Assembly (NCBI GenBank): GCA_020850995.1 | Contig: JADZDP010000024.1 | Coordinates: forward strand, 34,338-98,337 | Origin: Deltaproteobacteria bacterium | GTDB taxonomy: Bacteria; Myxococcota; UBA727; VGSZ01 | Reading direction: 5' to 3' | Length of the DNA: 64,000 nucleotides | Part shown: positions 54,876 through 63,811 of the stretch, in pieces | How positions within the stretch are numbered: the first letter of the stretch is position 1 | How the letters are laid out: every line of letters begins with the position of its first letter | Translations under genes and position numbers: made by a program | The notes under the pieces: generated by a model | What the model saw: the letters and a program-made list of their open reading frames with translations, nothing else | Database searches by the model: none | What the model was told of the DNA's origin: nothing

Positions 54876-55490
54876 TCAGCCTTTCGGCAGCGGCCCCTCG
54901 GAGGTGTCACCGTCGAAGGCGGGTCCCTCGTCGTCGTCGTCCAGGGCGGCGCGCACCTTGGCGCGCTCCTCCTCGTCGACCATGGTCTGGATCTCGCTCA
55001 TCACGTGGGGCGGGATGTACTCCCCCGAGCCCTTGATGGAGTGATCCTCGGAGGCGCGGGCGCGCTCGGCCACCTCGGCGGCGATGTCGTCGGCCCAGGG
55101 GCCGATGGCCTCCTCGACGACGCCCACGAGCTTGAGCACGCGCCGATCGCGCAGCTGCCCAAGCGCCACGCGTAGGTCCTCTGACGAGAGCCCGCTCTTC
55201 TTCTTGAGCCGCGCCACCGGGCGCACGCCGTCGATGAGGGCGCCCACGTGCGCCTCGATGGCCGTGGCCTCGAGCGGCAAGGGCGCCACCAACGTCAGCA
55301 CCGCCTCGGCGCGAAACATCACCTCGGCGCTCGCCTGCTCGGCGGGCGTCGGCAAGCGCGTGCGGCCGATCAATGTGCCGCGGCTGTGCGCCGCCAAGCG
55401 CGTGTCGTCGTCGGTCATGCGCAAGGACGCGCGGCAGCGCGCGCACACGGCACCCTGGGCCCCCGCAAAGCCGCAGCTCGGACAGCGCAT
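54876..55490 (-). CDS. Zinc-ribbon/winged-helix-like protein
   Basis: A 204-residue cytoplasmic protein. A zinc ribbon lies at the extreme N-terminus (MRCPSCGFAGAQGAVCARC, CxxC-x9-CxxC). A helical domain (about 45-150) has a winged-helix-like KKSGLSSEDLRVALGQLRDR, and the C-terminus is acidic (ALDDDDEGPAFDGD). It may be a regulator or scaffold. The ATG at 55490 is preferred over 55499 because the ribbon starts there. It is divergent from the gene at 55526. Confidence 0.65.
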   Translation of the reverse strand: MRCPSCGFAGAQGAVCARCRASLRMTDDDTRLAAHSRGTLIGRTRLPTPAEQASAEVMFRAEAVLTLVAPLPLEATAIEAHVGALIDGVRPVARLKKKSGLSSEDLRVALGQLRDRRVLKLVGVVEEAIGPWADDIAAEVAERARASEDHSIKGSGEYIPPHVMSEIQTMVDEEERAKVRAALDDDDEGPAFDGDTSEGPLPKG

Positions 55491-55520
55491 TGACCCCACG
55501 ATACCCGATGGCGGTAGCGT
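55490..55520 (+). promoter_or_regulatory. Predicted leaderless promoter before 55526
   Basis: TTGACC (55490-55495) and TAGCGT (55515-55520) are spaced by 19 nt, and the ATG at 55526 follows after 5 nt. The box falls between the two possible starts of this gene, favouring 55526 over 55508. Confidence 0.45.
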
Positions 55521-55525
55521 GCATC

Positions 55526-56350
55526 ATGCGCGCGCACCTCTTTGTCTCGCTCGTTGCCCTCACCCTCGCTGCCCCGCTCGCCGCCGGGGGCGATCGGGCG
55601 CCCGGCATGCCGCCCGCGTCGAGGCCGGCGCCAACGCCGGAGAAGGCCAGCACCATCGCCGGCGCCTGGCGCGCGCTCGGCCACGCGCAGGGGCACGCCT
55701 GCGCCGAAGACGATCTCATCTTCGACTACGGCGCCGAGGGCGGCATGCGCAACTTCTTCTGCCGCGCCCTCACGGTGTTCTCGTGGAAAACCTTCCTCGC
55801 GCTGGCGCCCACCGCGCCCTTCCGCGCGGGACCGCACAGGAATGGCAAGCTCAAGCTCAACAGCGAGCGCGACTTCGGGCGCTACGACCCGCGCTTCGTG
55901 CGCTGGGCGGTGGACACGCTCGTCCCCGGCGCCACCGACGCCGCGCTGCGCGCCGACACACAGGCCATCTACGACGCACAAGCGCGCACCTTGGCGCGCA
56001 CCTGGTGGGAGGTGCAGCGCGCCATCGCCTCCGACCCGGCCTGGCGCGCGCGCGAGGTGAACACCTACCTGCGGGCGGCCGATGACGCGTCGGTGAAGTG
56101 GGACGCCAGCGTGATCTGGTTTTACCACGACGTGCTCGGCGCCGATTGGGGCGGCTACGACCCAAACCACATCCGCTCGGCCACCATGTGGTGGCTGCGT
56201 CGCACCAAGGACGGCAGCGCCGAAGCCTGGGGCAAGGGACTCGAGAAGCTCTTGACGACCTACGACGCCGCCTGGCTCGCCGCCCACCGCGGCCCCTGGC
56301 CGGGCACGCTGCCGGCGCGGCCGACCGCCGAGGCTCCCGAGTACCGATAG
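55526..56350 (+). CDS. Exported protein of unknown function
   Basis: A 274-residue protein with a signal peptide (MRAHLFVSLVALTLAAPLAAG). The mature part is compact and Trp/Tyr-rich (NFFCRALTVFSWKTFLALAP, RTWWEVQRAIASDPAWRARE, DASVIWFYHDVLGADWGGYD), ending with a Pro/Ala/Thr tail. Two cysteines flank DDLIFDYGAEGGMRNFF and may pair. No family is recognised. The start was chosen by the promoter spacing (see 55490-55520). Confidence 0.62.
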   Translation: MRAHLFVSLVALTLAAPLAAGGDRAPGMPPASRPAPTPEKASTIAGAWRALGHAQGHACAEDDLIFDYGAEGGMRNFFCRALTVFSWKTFLALAPTAPFRAGPHRNGKLKLNSERDFGRYDPRFVRWAVDTLVPGATDAALRADTQAIYDAQARTLARTWWEVQRAIASDPAWRAREVNTYLRAADDASVKWDASVIWFYHDVLGADWGGYDPNHIRSATMWWLRRTKDGSAEAWGKGLEKLLTTYDAAWLAAHRGPWPGTLPARPTAEAPEYR

Positions 56351-56394
56351 GCGCGAACGGTCGATCTTCCCCGGAAACTGCTAGCGTCGTGCCC

Positions 56395-57918
56395 GTGTCC
56401 CGCCTCGATGCCCTGATCGAGCAGTTGCGCAGCCAGAAGGGCGACGCCTTGTTGATCGAGGCGCAGAACACGCTGTTCCTTACGCGCGGCACCGAGCACA
56501 TCCCCTTGGTCAACGCGCGCCTGTCGAACGAGCACGTGGTGGAGCTGTTGTGGGGCGCGGCGCCGCCCGACGCGCGCCTGTCGCTCGAGCGCGGCGAGTC
56601 TATCGAGTTCGACTACGTGAGCCCGGGCGGGCCCGTGCGCGTGGAGTTCCGTACCGTCGACGGCCGCTACTTCGCGCGCTTGTCGTTCAGCTCCGACCAC
56701 GATCCCCTCGATCACATGGCCATGGTGGGCGCCAGGCTCGCGCCGCCGGTGTCGCACGAGGGCGACCCCGTCGTCGACGAGATGGCCACCGAGCCGCAGC
56801 GCGCGCCTGCCAACGGTCAGCCGCCGGCGCTGGAGCACTATTTCACCGTGTTCCTCCAGACCGGCGCGTCCGACCTGCACCTGACCGCTGGGCTGCCGGC
56901 CATGATCCGCTCCGCCGACGGCGACATCCGCGAGGTGCTCGATCTCCCCGAGGTCGCCGCGCCCGAGCTCGAGCAGCTCTTGCTCGAGATCATGCCGGCG
57001 CAAAACCGCGACGAGTGGCTGCGTACGCGCGACACCGACTTCGCGTACGACATGCCGAACGCGCGGCTGCGCATCAACATCTTCTGCGACATGCGCGGCC
57101 CCTGCGCCTCGATCCGGCGCATCCCCGGCGACGTGCTCAGCGTCGAGCAGCTCGGGTTGCCCGCCGCGGTCGTCGACCTGTGCCGGCTCAAGAAGGGGCT
57201 GGTGCTGGTCACCGGGCCCACCGGATCCGGCAAGTCGACGACGCTGGCGGCGATGATCGACTGGATCAACCAGAACCGCTCGGATCACATCGTCACCATC
57301 GAAGATCCCATCGAGTTCGTGCACACGCCCAAGCGCTGCCTCATCCATCAGCGGCAGGTGGGGGTGCACACCATCAGCTTCACGCGCGCGCTGCGCGCGG
57401 CGCTGCGCGAGGACCCCAACATCATCCTGGTGGGCGAGATGCGCGACCTCGAGACCATCGCCATCGCCATCGAGATGGCCGAGACCGGTCACCTGGTGTT
57501 CGGCACCTTGCACACCACCACCGCCGCCAACACCGTCGACCGCATCGTCGATCAGTTCCAGGCCGACAAGCAGGAGCAGGTGCGGCAGATGCTGGCCGAG
57601 TCGCTCAAGGGCGTGGTGTCGCAGACGCTGTGCAAGCGCAAAGACGGCGGGCGCGCGCTGGCGCTCGAGATCTTGCTCGTCACCACCGCGGTGGCGAACA
57701 TGATCCGCGAGAAGAAGACCTTCCAGGTCGCCAGCGTCATGCAGACCTCGCGCGCGCTCGGTATGCGCACGATCAACGATTCGCTGATGGAGCTGGTCAA
57801 GGCCGGCGTCATCGAGCCGAGCGAGGCCCTCGATCGCGCCGTCGACAAGACCAGCATCAAGCGCGACCTGGCGGCGGCGCGCTTCCCGGTGACGCAGACG
57901 GATCCGGGGATCGCCTGA
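56395..57918 (+). CDS. pilT: PilT/PilU-family secretion ATPase with a long N-terminal extension
   Basis: A 507-residue hexameric ATPase of the type IV pilus retraction family. The core is standard: FLQTGASDLHLTAGLPAMIR, Walker A GPTGSGKST (274-282), Asp box EDPIEFVHTP, Walker B IILVGEMRD and His box HTTTAANTVDRIVDQ. Typical PilT has Walker A near residue 130, so about 145 extra residues precede the core. They look like a separate domain (FEF-type strands, e.g. ESIEFDYVSPGGPVRVEF). GTG 56395 is chosen because TAGCGT lies 7 nt upstream; GTG 56389 is the alternative. Whether it is the main retraction motor or a paralogue is not clear. Confidence 0.88.
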   Translation: MSRLDALIEQLRSQKGDALLIEAQNTLFLTRGTEHIPLVNARLSNEHVVELLWGAAPPDARLSLERGESIEFDYVSPGGPVRVEFRTVDGRYFARLSFSSDHDPLDHMAMVGARLAPPVSHEGDPVVDEMATEPQRAPANGQPPALEHYFTVFLQTGASDLHLTAGLPAMIRSADGDIREVLDLPEVAAPELEQLLLEIMPAQNRDEWLRTRDTDFAYDMPNARLRINIFCDMRGPCASIRRIPGDVLSVEQLGLPAAVVDLCRLKKGLVLVTGPTGSGKSTTLAAMIDWINQNRSDHIVTIEDPIEFVHTPKRCLIHQRQVGVHTISFTRALRAALREDPNIILVGEMRDLETIAIAIEMAETGHLVFGTLHTTTAANTVDRIVDQFQADKQEQVRQMLAESLKGVVSQTLCKRKDGGRALALEILLVTTAVANMIREKKTFQVASVMQTSRALGMRTINDSLMELVKAGVIEPSEALDRAVDKTSIKRDLAAARFPVTQTDPGIA

Positions 57919-59263
57919 GGGCGCGCGCCGCCCGCCACGCGCGCGCCACCACCACGAAGAACAGCGCGCCGCCGACGAGGGCGAACAGCCCGCCGGTGCC
58001 CGCCACGGCGAGGCCCAGCGTCTGCTCGGCGCCGCGCAGCGCTTGCTCGTGGCCGTACACCTTGCGGCCGAGGCCGTGCCACCCGGCGTAGGCGAAGCCG
58101 CTGACGAAGCCCACCTGGCCGAGCCCGAAGATCAAGGGCTGCCAGCGCGCCAAGCGCCGCAGGGCGCGGGTGGGCAAGGGCGCGCCCAGCTCGTCGAGCA
58201 AGCGGTAGCTGATGCCCATCAACGCCACCGTCACCGCGCCCACGGTGGCGTGATAGTGCGCGGGCACCAGCGTGCTCGAGCGCGTGATCAAGACGCCGAT
58301 GCCGAGGCCGAGCGCGAGCAAGAGCACGCTGGCGCAAAACGCCGACAGCGACGAGGTGAAGCGCAGCGCGCCGCAACGACGCGCCCGCGCCAGCGCCGGC
58401 AGCGCGTAGGCGAGGAAGAGCGCCGGCGCCCACCAGGTGCCCCAGCGCATGAGCTCCGTGGGCAAGGTGGAGAAGCCCGCGTCGCCGGGCGCCGCGCCGA
58501 GCAGCGTGACCATCGGCAGCGCCGGCAACCACACCAGCGCGAACACCAGCCAACGGTGCGCGCCCGCGCCCAAGGGACAGCGACCGGCGGCGTCCTTCAC
58601 CAAGAGCGCCCACACCGCAATCATGGTGGCGAGGAAGGTGAACTGCAGCGCGTGACCCGGGGCCCAATACACGGACTCCCAGTACGAGAAGTGATCGGCC
58701 GCGCGCGGCACCGTCAGCAGCGACGAGCACAAGAGCGCGAGCGCGAGCAGGAGCAGCCACGCCGCCACGCGCAGCCCGTCGACGGCCGCGCCCGACAGCG
58801 GCGTTGACGCGGCGCGCGCCGCGCCGACGAGGCGCCGCGGGTCCGCCAGCGCCCACAGCACGCCCGCCGCGAACAGGCCGATGCCAGCGAGGAAGAGCGG
58901 GTGGTCGAGCACCGGCACGTAGTTACACAAGATGGGCTCGACCCCCGGCACCAGGCCGCTCGTGACGAAGAGCGCCACGCCGACGAGCGCGAGCGCCACG
59001 GGGGCGCGCCGCTCGCGTCCACCGGGGATGAGCGAGAACAGCGCCGCCAAGAAGGCCAGGAAGAACACGGTGAGCACCAGGTTCACGTGCACCACCAGGC
59101 TCTTCTTGGCGACGAGCGGCGCGTCGAAGAGGCGCGTCATGCCCGGCGCGCGGCTGACGATGAGCACCAGCGAGAGGCCGCCGCCCAAGAGCAGAGCCCC
59201 CAGGGCGAGCCCGAGCCACGAGCGCGCTTGTGCGTGGGCCTGCGGTGGGTGCTCGTCGTTCAC
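57857..59263 (-). CDS. Heme-copper oxidase subunit I-like membrane protein
   Basis: A 468-residue protein with about 12 hydrophobic helices. Histidines sit in plausible haem positions: KKSLVVHVNLVLTVFF (low-spin ligand region, helix II), YWAPGHALQF (helix VI, CuB position) and VPAHYHATVGAV (helix X). I cannot see the His-His CuB pair expected on helix VII, so oxygen-reducing activity is doubtful. No other oxidase subunits are nearby. The GTG at 59263 has GAGG 5 nt upstream; the 3' end overlaps the pilT-like gene by 62 bp. Confidence 0.7.
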   Translation of the reverse strand: MNDEHPPQAHAQARSWLGLALGALLLGGGLSLVLIVSRAPGMTRLFDAPLVAKKSLVVHVNLVLTVFFLAFLAALFSLIPGGRERRAPVALALVGVALFVTSGLVPGVEPILCNYVPVLDHPLFLAGIGLFAAGVLWALADPRRLVGAARAASTPLSGAAVDGLRVAAWLLLLALALLCSSLLTVPRAADHFSYWESVYWAPGHALQFTFLATMIAVWALLVKDAAGRCPLGAGAHRWLVFALVWLPALPMVTLLGAAPGDAGFSTLPTELMRWGTWWAPALFLAYALPALARARRCGALRFTSSLSAFCASVLLLALGLGIGVLITRSSTLVPAHYHATVGAVTVALMGISYRLLDELGAPLPTRALRRLARWQPLIFGLGQVGFVSGFAYAGWHGLGRKVYGHEQALRGAEQTLGLAVAGTGGLFALVGGALFFVVVARAWRAARALRRSPDPSASPGSAPPPGRA

Positions 59264-59446
59264 GTCGCCTCGCCGGGGCCGGCGCGCCGTCCGGCTGGTC
59301 CCGACGCTCGCCGCTGCGGCCGTTCGCGACAAGATCCTTTGGCGCCCTGGCCCGTTGGCTGTCTGACTGTTGCGCTCGCGGCCGTGGCAGGATGCCGCAC
59401 GCTTCGAGCACGCCTACCACCTGCCACACCCCCGGGGGTCACACTC

Positions 59447-62400
59447 ATGCGCTCACACTCGTCCCGCCACGCGCGCCTCTGCACCTTCGGCCTCGTCGCT
59501 GCGCTGGCCGCGTGCCCAGCGAAGCCGCCGGCGCCCGCGAAGGATCCGAACAAGACCCCGGTGGTCGCCGAGCCCACCGCACCGGGGAAGAAGAGCGTGG
59601 TGCCCCCGGTGGACGCCGAGGTGGCGCCGTCGGCCTCGCCGCGCGCCAGCGGCCTGCCCTCGGTGGAGCGGCTCACCCAAGGCGTGGACTCGTACTTCGC
59701 AGGCAGCGTGGGGCGGCGCCTGTACGTTCAGGTCGACAAGCCGCTCTACCAGCCCGGCGAGACCATCTGGTTTCGCCTCTTCGACCTCGGGGCCAAGAGC
59801 ATGGACGGCGCCCCCGGCAACGCGCGCGCTCAGGTGCAGCTCGTCAGCCCCAAGGGCGCGGTGGTGCTCGACAAGTGGGTCAACGTGGAGGAGGGCTACG
59901 CCGCCAACGACTTCGAGATCCCGGCCGAGGCGCAGGGCGGCGAGTACCTGGTGCGCTTCATCGACCCGACGGGCCTCAGCGAGGAGCGCTCGGTCATCGT
60001 CTCCACCTACGAGGCGCCGCGCCTGAAGAAGAAGCTCGAGTTCGTGCGCAAGGCCTATGGGCCCGGCGACACGGTGGCCGCCACCGTGGAGCTCAAGCGC
60101 CCCACCGGCGAGCCCTTGGCCGACCTCGAGATCACGGCGGTGGCCCGCCTCGACGGCGTGGAGCTGCCGCGCGTGCGCGCGCGCACCAACAAGGAGGGCG
60201 GCGCCCTCGTCAAGCTCGCGCTGCCGGCGCAGATCGCCGTGGGCGACGGCCTGCTCACCGTGCTCGTCGAGGACGGCGGCATCACCGAGAGCGTGTCGAA
60301 GAGCATCCCCATCGTGCTGCGCCGCATGCAGCTCTCGTTCTTCCCCGAGGGCGGCGCGCTCGTCACGGGTGTGGAGAGCCGCGTGTACCTGGAGGCGAAG
60401 AACCTCATCGGCAAGCCCGCCGACGTCGCCGGCAAGATCGTCGATGACCAGGGCAACGTGGCGGCCACCTTCGAGACCTACAAGGAGGGCCTGGGCCGCT
60501 TCACCTTCACGCCCTCGACGGGCCGCAGCTACAAGGCCGAGGTCACCAAGCCCGAGGGCGTCAACGAGAAGGTGCCCTTGCCCGTAGCCACCGACGAGGG
60601 GTGCGTGCTCAGGAGCTACGACGACCTCGACGGCAGGCTCGAGCCGCTGCGCGTGGGCGTCACCTGCAGCAAGGCGCGCAAGGTCATCGTCACCGCGCTG
60701 GTGCGCGAGGAGCTGCTCGACGCCGCCGCGCTCGACGTGGCCGAGGGCAAGACCGCCGTGGCCTACCTGCAGCCGAAGGCCGAGGCCGCGCTGCGCCAAG
60801 GCGTGGCGCGCGTGACCGTGTTCGACGAGCAGCTCACCCCGTTGGCCGAGCGCCTCGTCTATCGCAACCGGCGCGCCACAATGAAGGTGAAGGTCACGCC
60901 CAACAAGGAGCGCTACCAGCCGCGCGATCAGGTGAGCCTGGCCATCCAGACCACCGACGTGCGCGGTCAGCCGGTCACCGCCGACCTGGCGCTCGCCGTG
61001 GTCGACGACACCGTGATCTCGTTCGCCGACGACAAGATCGGCCACCTGCTCTCGCGCACCTACCTGGAGCCCGAGATCCCCGGAAAGGTGGAGGAGCCGC
61101 GCTTCTTCTTCGACCTCACCGAGGAGAAGAGCGCGCTGGCCCTGGATCTGCTCGTGGGCACGCGCGGCTGGCGCAAATTCGAGTGGGCGCCGGTGCTGGC
61201 GCCGCGCGTGAGCGCTACCTCGGAGAGCGGCAGCGCGAGCTTCGTCGGCGCCATCGGGGCCGCCGCGCCGCCCGAGGTGCAGATGGCCATGCCCGAAGAC
61301 GACGCCGCCAAGCCCAACGACGTGCGGCGCGCGCTCGCCAAGGCGGAGGTGCGCGGCAAGGCGGACATGAAGCGCCCCGCCCCGGCCGGACCGCCGCCGC
61401 CGCCGCCAGCGCGCCCCATGCCCGACGCGAAGCCGAAGGCGCCGCCGCCCATGCCGGTGGTGGCCGAGCCCATGGCAGAGCCTGCGCGCCGCCCGGCGCA
61501 GCCACCGGCCGAGGCGAGACCGCGGCGCGAAGCTGCCGACGAGGAGCGCCCCATCATGGCCGGCGAGGACGTCGCCGATGGGCGCTTTGGCAACAAGGGC
61601 ATCGCCGCCGACATGGGGCGCGACAAGGACTGGGGCGGCGCCGAGAAGAAGAAGGAGGCGAACTTCCGCCAGGCACCGGAGCTCGCACCGGTGCGCGTGT
61701 TCCCGGCGCCCGACTACGGCGGCCAGGCCACGCCCGAGGTGCGCAGCGACTTCCGCCAGACCATCCACTGGGCCCCGCGGGTCAAGACCGGCCGCGACGG
61801 CAACGTCACCGTCACCTTCTGGCTCTCCGACGCCGTCACCTCGTTCCGCGTGTTCACCGAAGGTGAAGGCGGCGGCGCAGTGGGGCGCGACGAGACCGTG
61901 CTCAGCTCGAGCCTGCCCTTCTCCTTGGCGGCCAAGCTGCCGGTGGAGGTGTCGACGGGCGACACCATCGATCTGCCGGTGACCTTGTCGAACGAGCGTG
62001 CCAGCCCCGTCGACGTCATGCTCGACGCGAGCTTCGGCCCGCTGGTCAAGCTCTCCGCCGAGACCAAGCGCGCGGGCAACACGCTGGCGGCGGGCGCGCG
62101 CGACAGCCTGTTTTATCCGCTCGTCGTGGGCAGCGGTGCCGGCACCACGCCCATCGCGCTCAAGGCCGACGCGCAGGGGCTGAAAGACGAGGTCACGCGC
62201 GAGCTCAGGGTGGTGCCGCGCGGCTTCCCCATCGAGATCGCGGCCTCGGGCACGCTCAAGGACAAGGTCACGCACAGCGTGGACACCGGCGACGCCATCG
62301 CCGGCAGCGCCACGGGCCAGGTGCTTTTCTACCCGAGCCCCACCGCGACCTTGGTGTCGGGCCTCGACGGCATGCTGCGTGAGCCGAACGGCTGCTTCGA

Positions 62401-63811
62401 GCAGACCAGCTCCACCAACTACCCGAACGTGATGATCCTCTCCTACCTCGAGAAGAACAACGTGGCCGACGTGGCGCTGGTGGAGCGCGCGTCGGGGCTC
62501 ATCAACTCGGGCTACAAGAAGCTGGTCAGCTTCGAGAGCCCCGAGAAGGGCTACGAGTGGTTCGGTGGCAACCCCGGCCACGAGGCGCTCACCGCCTACG
62601 GCCTCTTGCAGTTCATGGACATGAAGGGCGTGTACAAAGACGTCGACCAGGGGATGATCGAGCGCACCGCCGCGTGGTTGAAGAGCCGCCGCGACGGCAA
62701 GGGCGGCTTCTCACGCAACGATCGCGCGCTCGACAGCTTCGGCCGCGCCAGCCCCGAGGTGACAAACGCGTACATCATGTATGCGCTCAGCGGCGCCGGG
62801 CTCACGAGCGGCATGGACAAGGAGCTGCAGGCGCAGGCCTCGCTCGCCACCTCGACACAAGACGCGTACCTGTTGGCGCTCGCCACCAACACGCTGCTCG
62901 ACACGCCGGCGCTCAAAGACCAGGGCGTGCAAGCGGCCAAGCGCCTCGGCGGCCTGCAAGACGCGAGCGGCGCGTGGACCAAGGCCGATCACTCGATCAC
63001 CAGGAGCGGCGGCGCCAACCTGCACATCGAGACCACGGCGCTGGCCATCCAGGCGCTCCTCAAGGCCGGCGCCCCCGACGAGCGCGTGCGTAAGGCGGTC
63101 GACTGGCTCACCAACAACCGCGGCGGCTACGGCCAATGGGGCGCCACGCAGGCCACCGTGCTCGCGCTCAAGAGCTTCATCCGCTACGTCGAGGCCAGCG
63201 CGCGCACCCAAGGGCCGGGCTCGGTGGTGGTGCAGCTGAACGGCAAGAACGTGGGCACTGCGAGCTGGGAGGCGGGACACAAGGACCCCATCGTCGTCGA
63301 TCTGCCGAGCGAGGCCTTCAAGGCGGGCAAGAACGACGTGCGCATGCTGATCGACGGCAAAGATCAGCTGCCCTACAGCATGGCCGTCACCTTCCGCTCG
63401 AAGAAGCCGGCGACCAGTGAGCAGAGCAAGGTGGACCTCAAGGTCAGCACCGACAAGACGAGCGTGAAGATGGGCGAGACCATCCGCGTGACGGCGACGG
63501 TGAAGAACAAGAGCGCCGAGGGCTTGCCCATGACACTCATGCGCGTGGGCATTCCCGGTGGCACCTCGTTTCAGACCTGGCAGCTCAAGGAGCTGAAGGA
63601 CAAGGGCCTGGTGGCCTTCTGGGAGACGCGCGCCCGCGAGGTGATCCTCTACTTCCGCGACCTGAAGCCCAACGAAGAGAAGGTGGTGCCCATCGACCTC
63701 GTGGCGGACGTGCCCGGGCAGTACGAGGCACCAGCGTCGAGCGCGTACCTCTACTACACCGACGAGCACAAGAGCTGGGCGGAGCCGATCAGCGCGACCA
63801 TCACGCGTTGA
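59447..63811 (+). CDS. Bacterial alpha-2-macroglobulin-like lipoprotein
   Basis: A 1454-residue protease-trapping protein. The signal peptide ends in a lipobox (LAACPA, cysteine near residue 18), anchoring it to the envelope. MG domains start at LYVQVDKPLYQPGETIWFRL. A Pro/Ala-rich linker (about 645-695) precedes the A2M domain (VFPAPDYGG ... TVTFWLSDAVTSFRVFTEG). The thioester site is CFEQ (Cys983-Gln986), the bacterial CxEQ form. The thioester domain follows (GLLQFMDMKGVYKDVD, GGYGQWGATQATVLALKSF), then receptor-binding-like strands. It should trap host or prey proteases. Its usual partner PbpC is not adjacent. Confidence 0.92.
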   Translation: MRSHSSRHARLCTFGLVAALAACPAKPPAPAKDPNKTPVVAEPTAPGKKSVVPPVDAEVAPSASPRASGLPSVERLTQGVDSYFAGSVGRRLYVQVDKPLYQPGETIWFRLFDLGAKSMDGAPGNARAQVQLVSPKGAVVLDKWVNVEEGYAANDFEIPAEAQGGEYLVRFIDPTGLSEERSVIVSTYEAPRLKKKLEFVRKAYGPGDTVAATVELKRPTGEPLADLEITAVARLDGVELPRVRARTNKEGGALVKLALPAQIAVGDGLLTVLVEDGGITESVSKSIPIVLRRMQLSFFPEGGALVTGVESRVYLEAKNLIGKPADVAGKIVDDQGNVAATFETYKEGLGRFTFTPSTGRSYKAEVTKPEGVNEKVPLPVATDEGCVLRSYDDLDGRLEPLRVGVTCSKARKVIVTALVREELLDAAALDVAEGKTAVAYLQPKAEAALRQGVARVTVFDEQLTPLAERLVYRNRRATMKVKVTPNKERYQPRDQVSLAIQTTDVRGQPVTADLALAVVDDTVISFADDKIGHLLSRTYLEPEIPGKVEEPRFFFDLTEEKSALALDLLVGTRGWRKFEWAPVLAPRVSATSESGSASFVGAIGAAAPPEVQMAMPEDDAAKPNDVRRALAKAEVRGKADMKRPAPAGPPPPPPARPMPDAKPKAPPPMPVVAEPMAEPARRPAQPPAEARPRREAADEERPIMAGEDVADGRFGNKGIAADMGRDKDWGGAEKKKEANFRQAPELAPVRVFPAPDYGGQATPEVRSDFRQTIHWAPRVKTGRDGNVTVTFWLSDAVTSFRVFTEGEGGGAVGRDETVLSSSLPFSLAAKLPVEVSTGDTIDLPVTLSNERASPVDVMLDASFGPLVKLSAETKRAGNTLAAGARDSLFYPLVVGSGAGTTPIALKADAQGLKDEVTRELRVVPRGFPIEIAASGTLKDKVTHSVDTGDAIAGSATGQVLFYPSPTATLVSGLDGMLREPNGCFEQTSSTNYPNVMILSYLEKNNVADVALVERASGLINSGYKKLVSFESPEKGYEWFGGNPGHEALTAYGLLQFMDMKGVYKDVDQGMIERTAAWLKSRRDGKGGFSRNDRALDSFGRASPEVTNAYIMYALSGAGLTSGMDKELQAQASLATSTQDAYLLALATNTLLDTPALKDQGVQAAKRLGGLQDASGAWTKADHSITRSGGANLHIETTALAIQALLKAGAPDERVRKAVDWLTNNRGGYGQWGATQATVLALKSFIRYVEASARTQGPGSVVVQLNGKNVGTASWEAGHKDPIVVDLPSEAFKAGKNDVRMLIDGKDQLPYSMAVTFRSKKPATSEQSKVDLKVSTDKTSVKMGETIRVTATVKNKSAEGLPMTLMRVGIPGGTSFQTWQLKELKDKGLVAFWETRAREVILYFRDLKPNEEKVVPIDLVADVPGQYEAPASSAYLYYTDEHKSWAEPISATITR

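Noticed and set aside
59453..62581. A 1042-codon minus-strand open frame
   Set aside because: It is complementary to the alpha-2-macroglobulin gene, which has a lipobox, MG strands and a thioester. The minus frame has His/Gly/Arg-rich low-complexity sequence typical of shadows in GC-rich genes.
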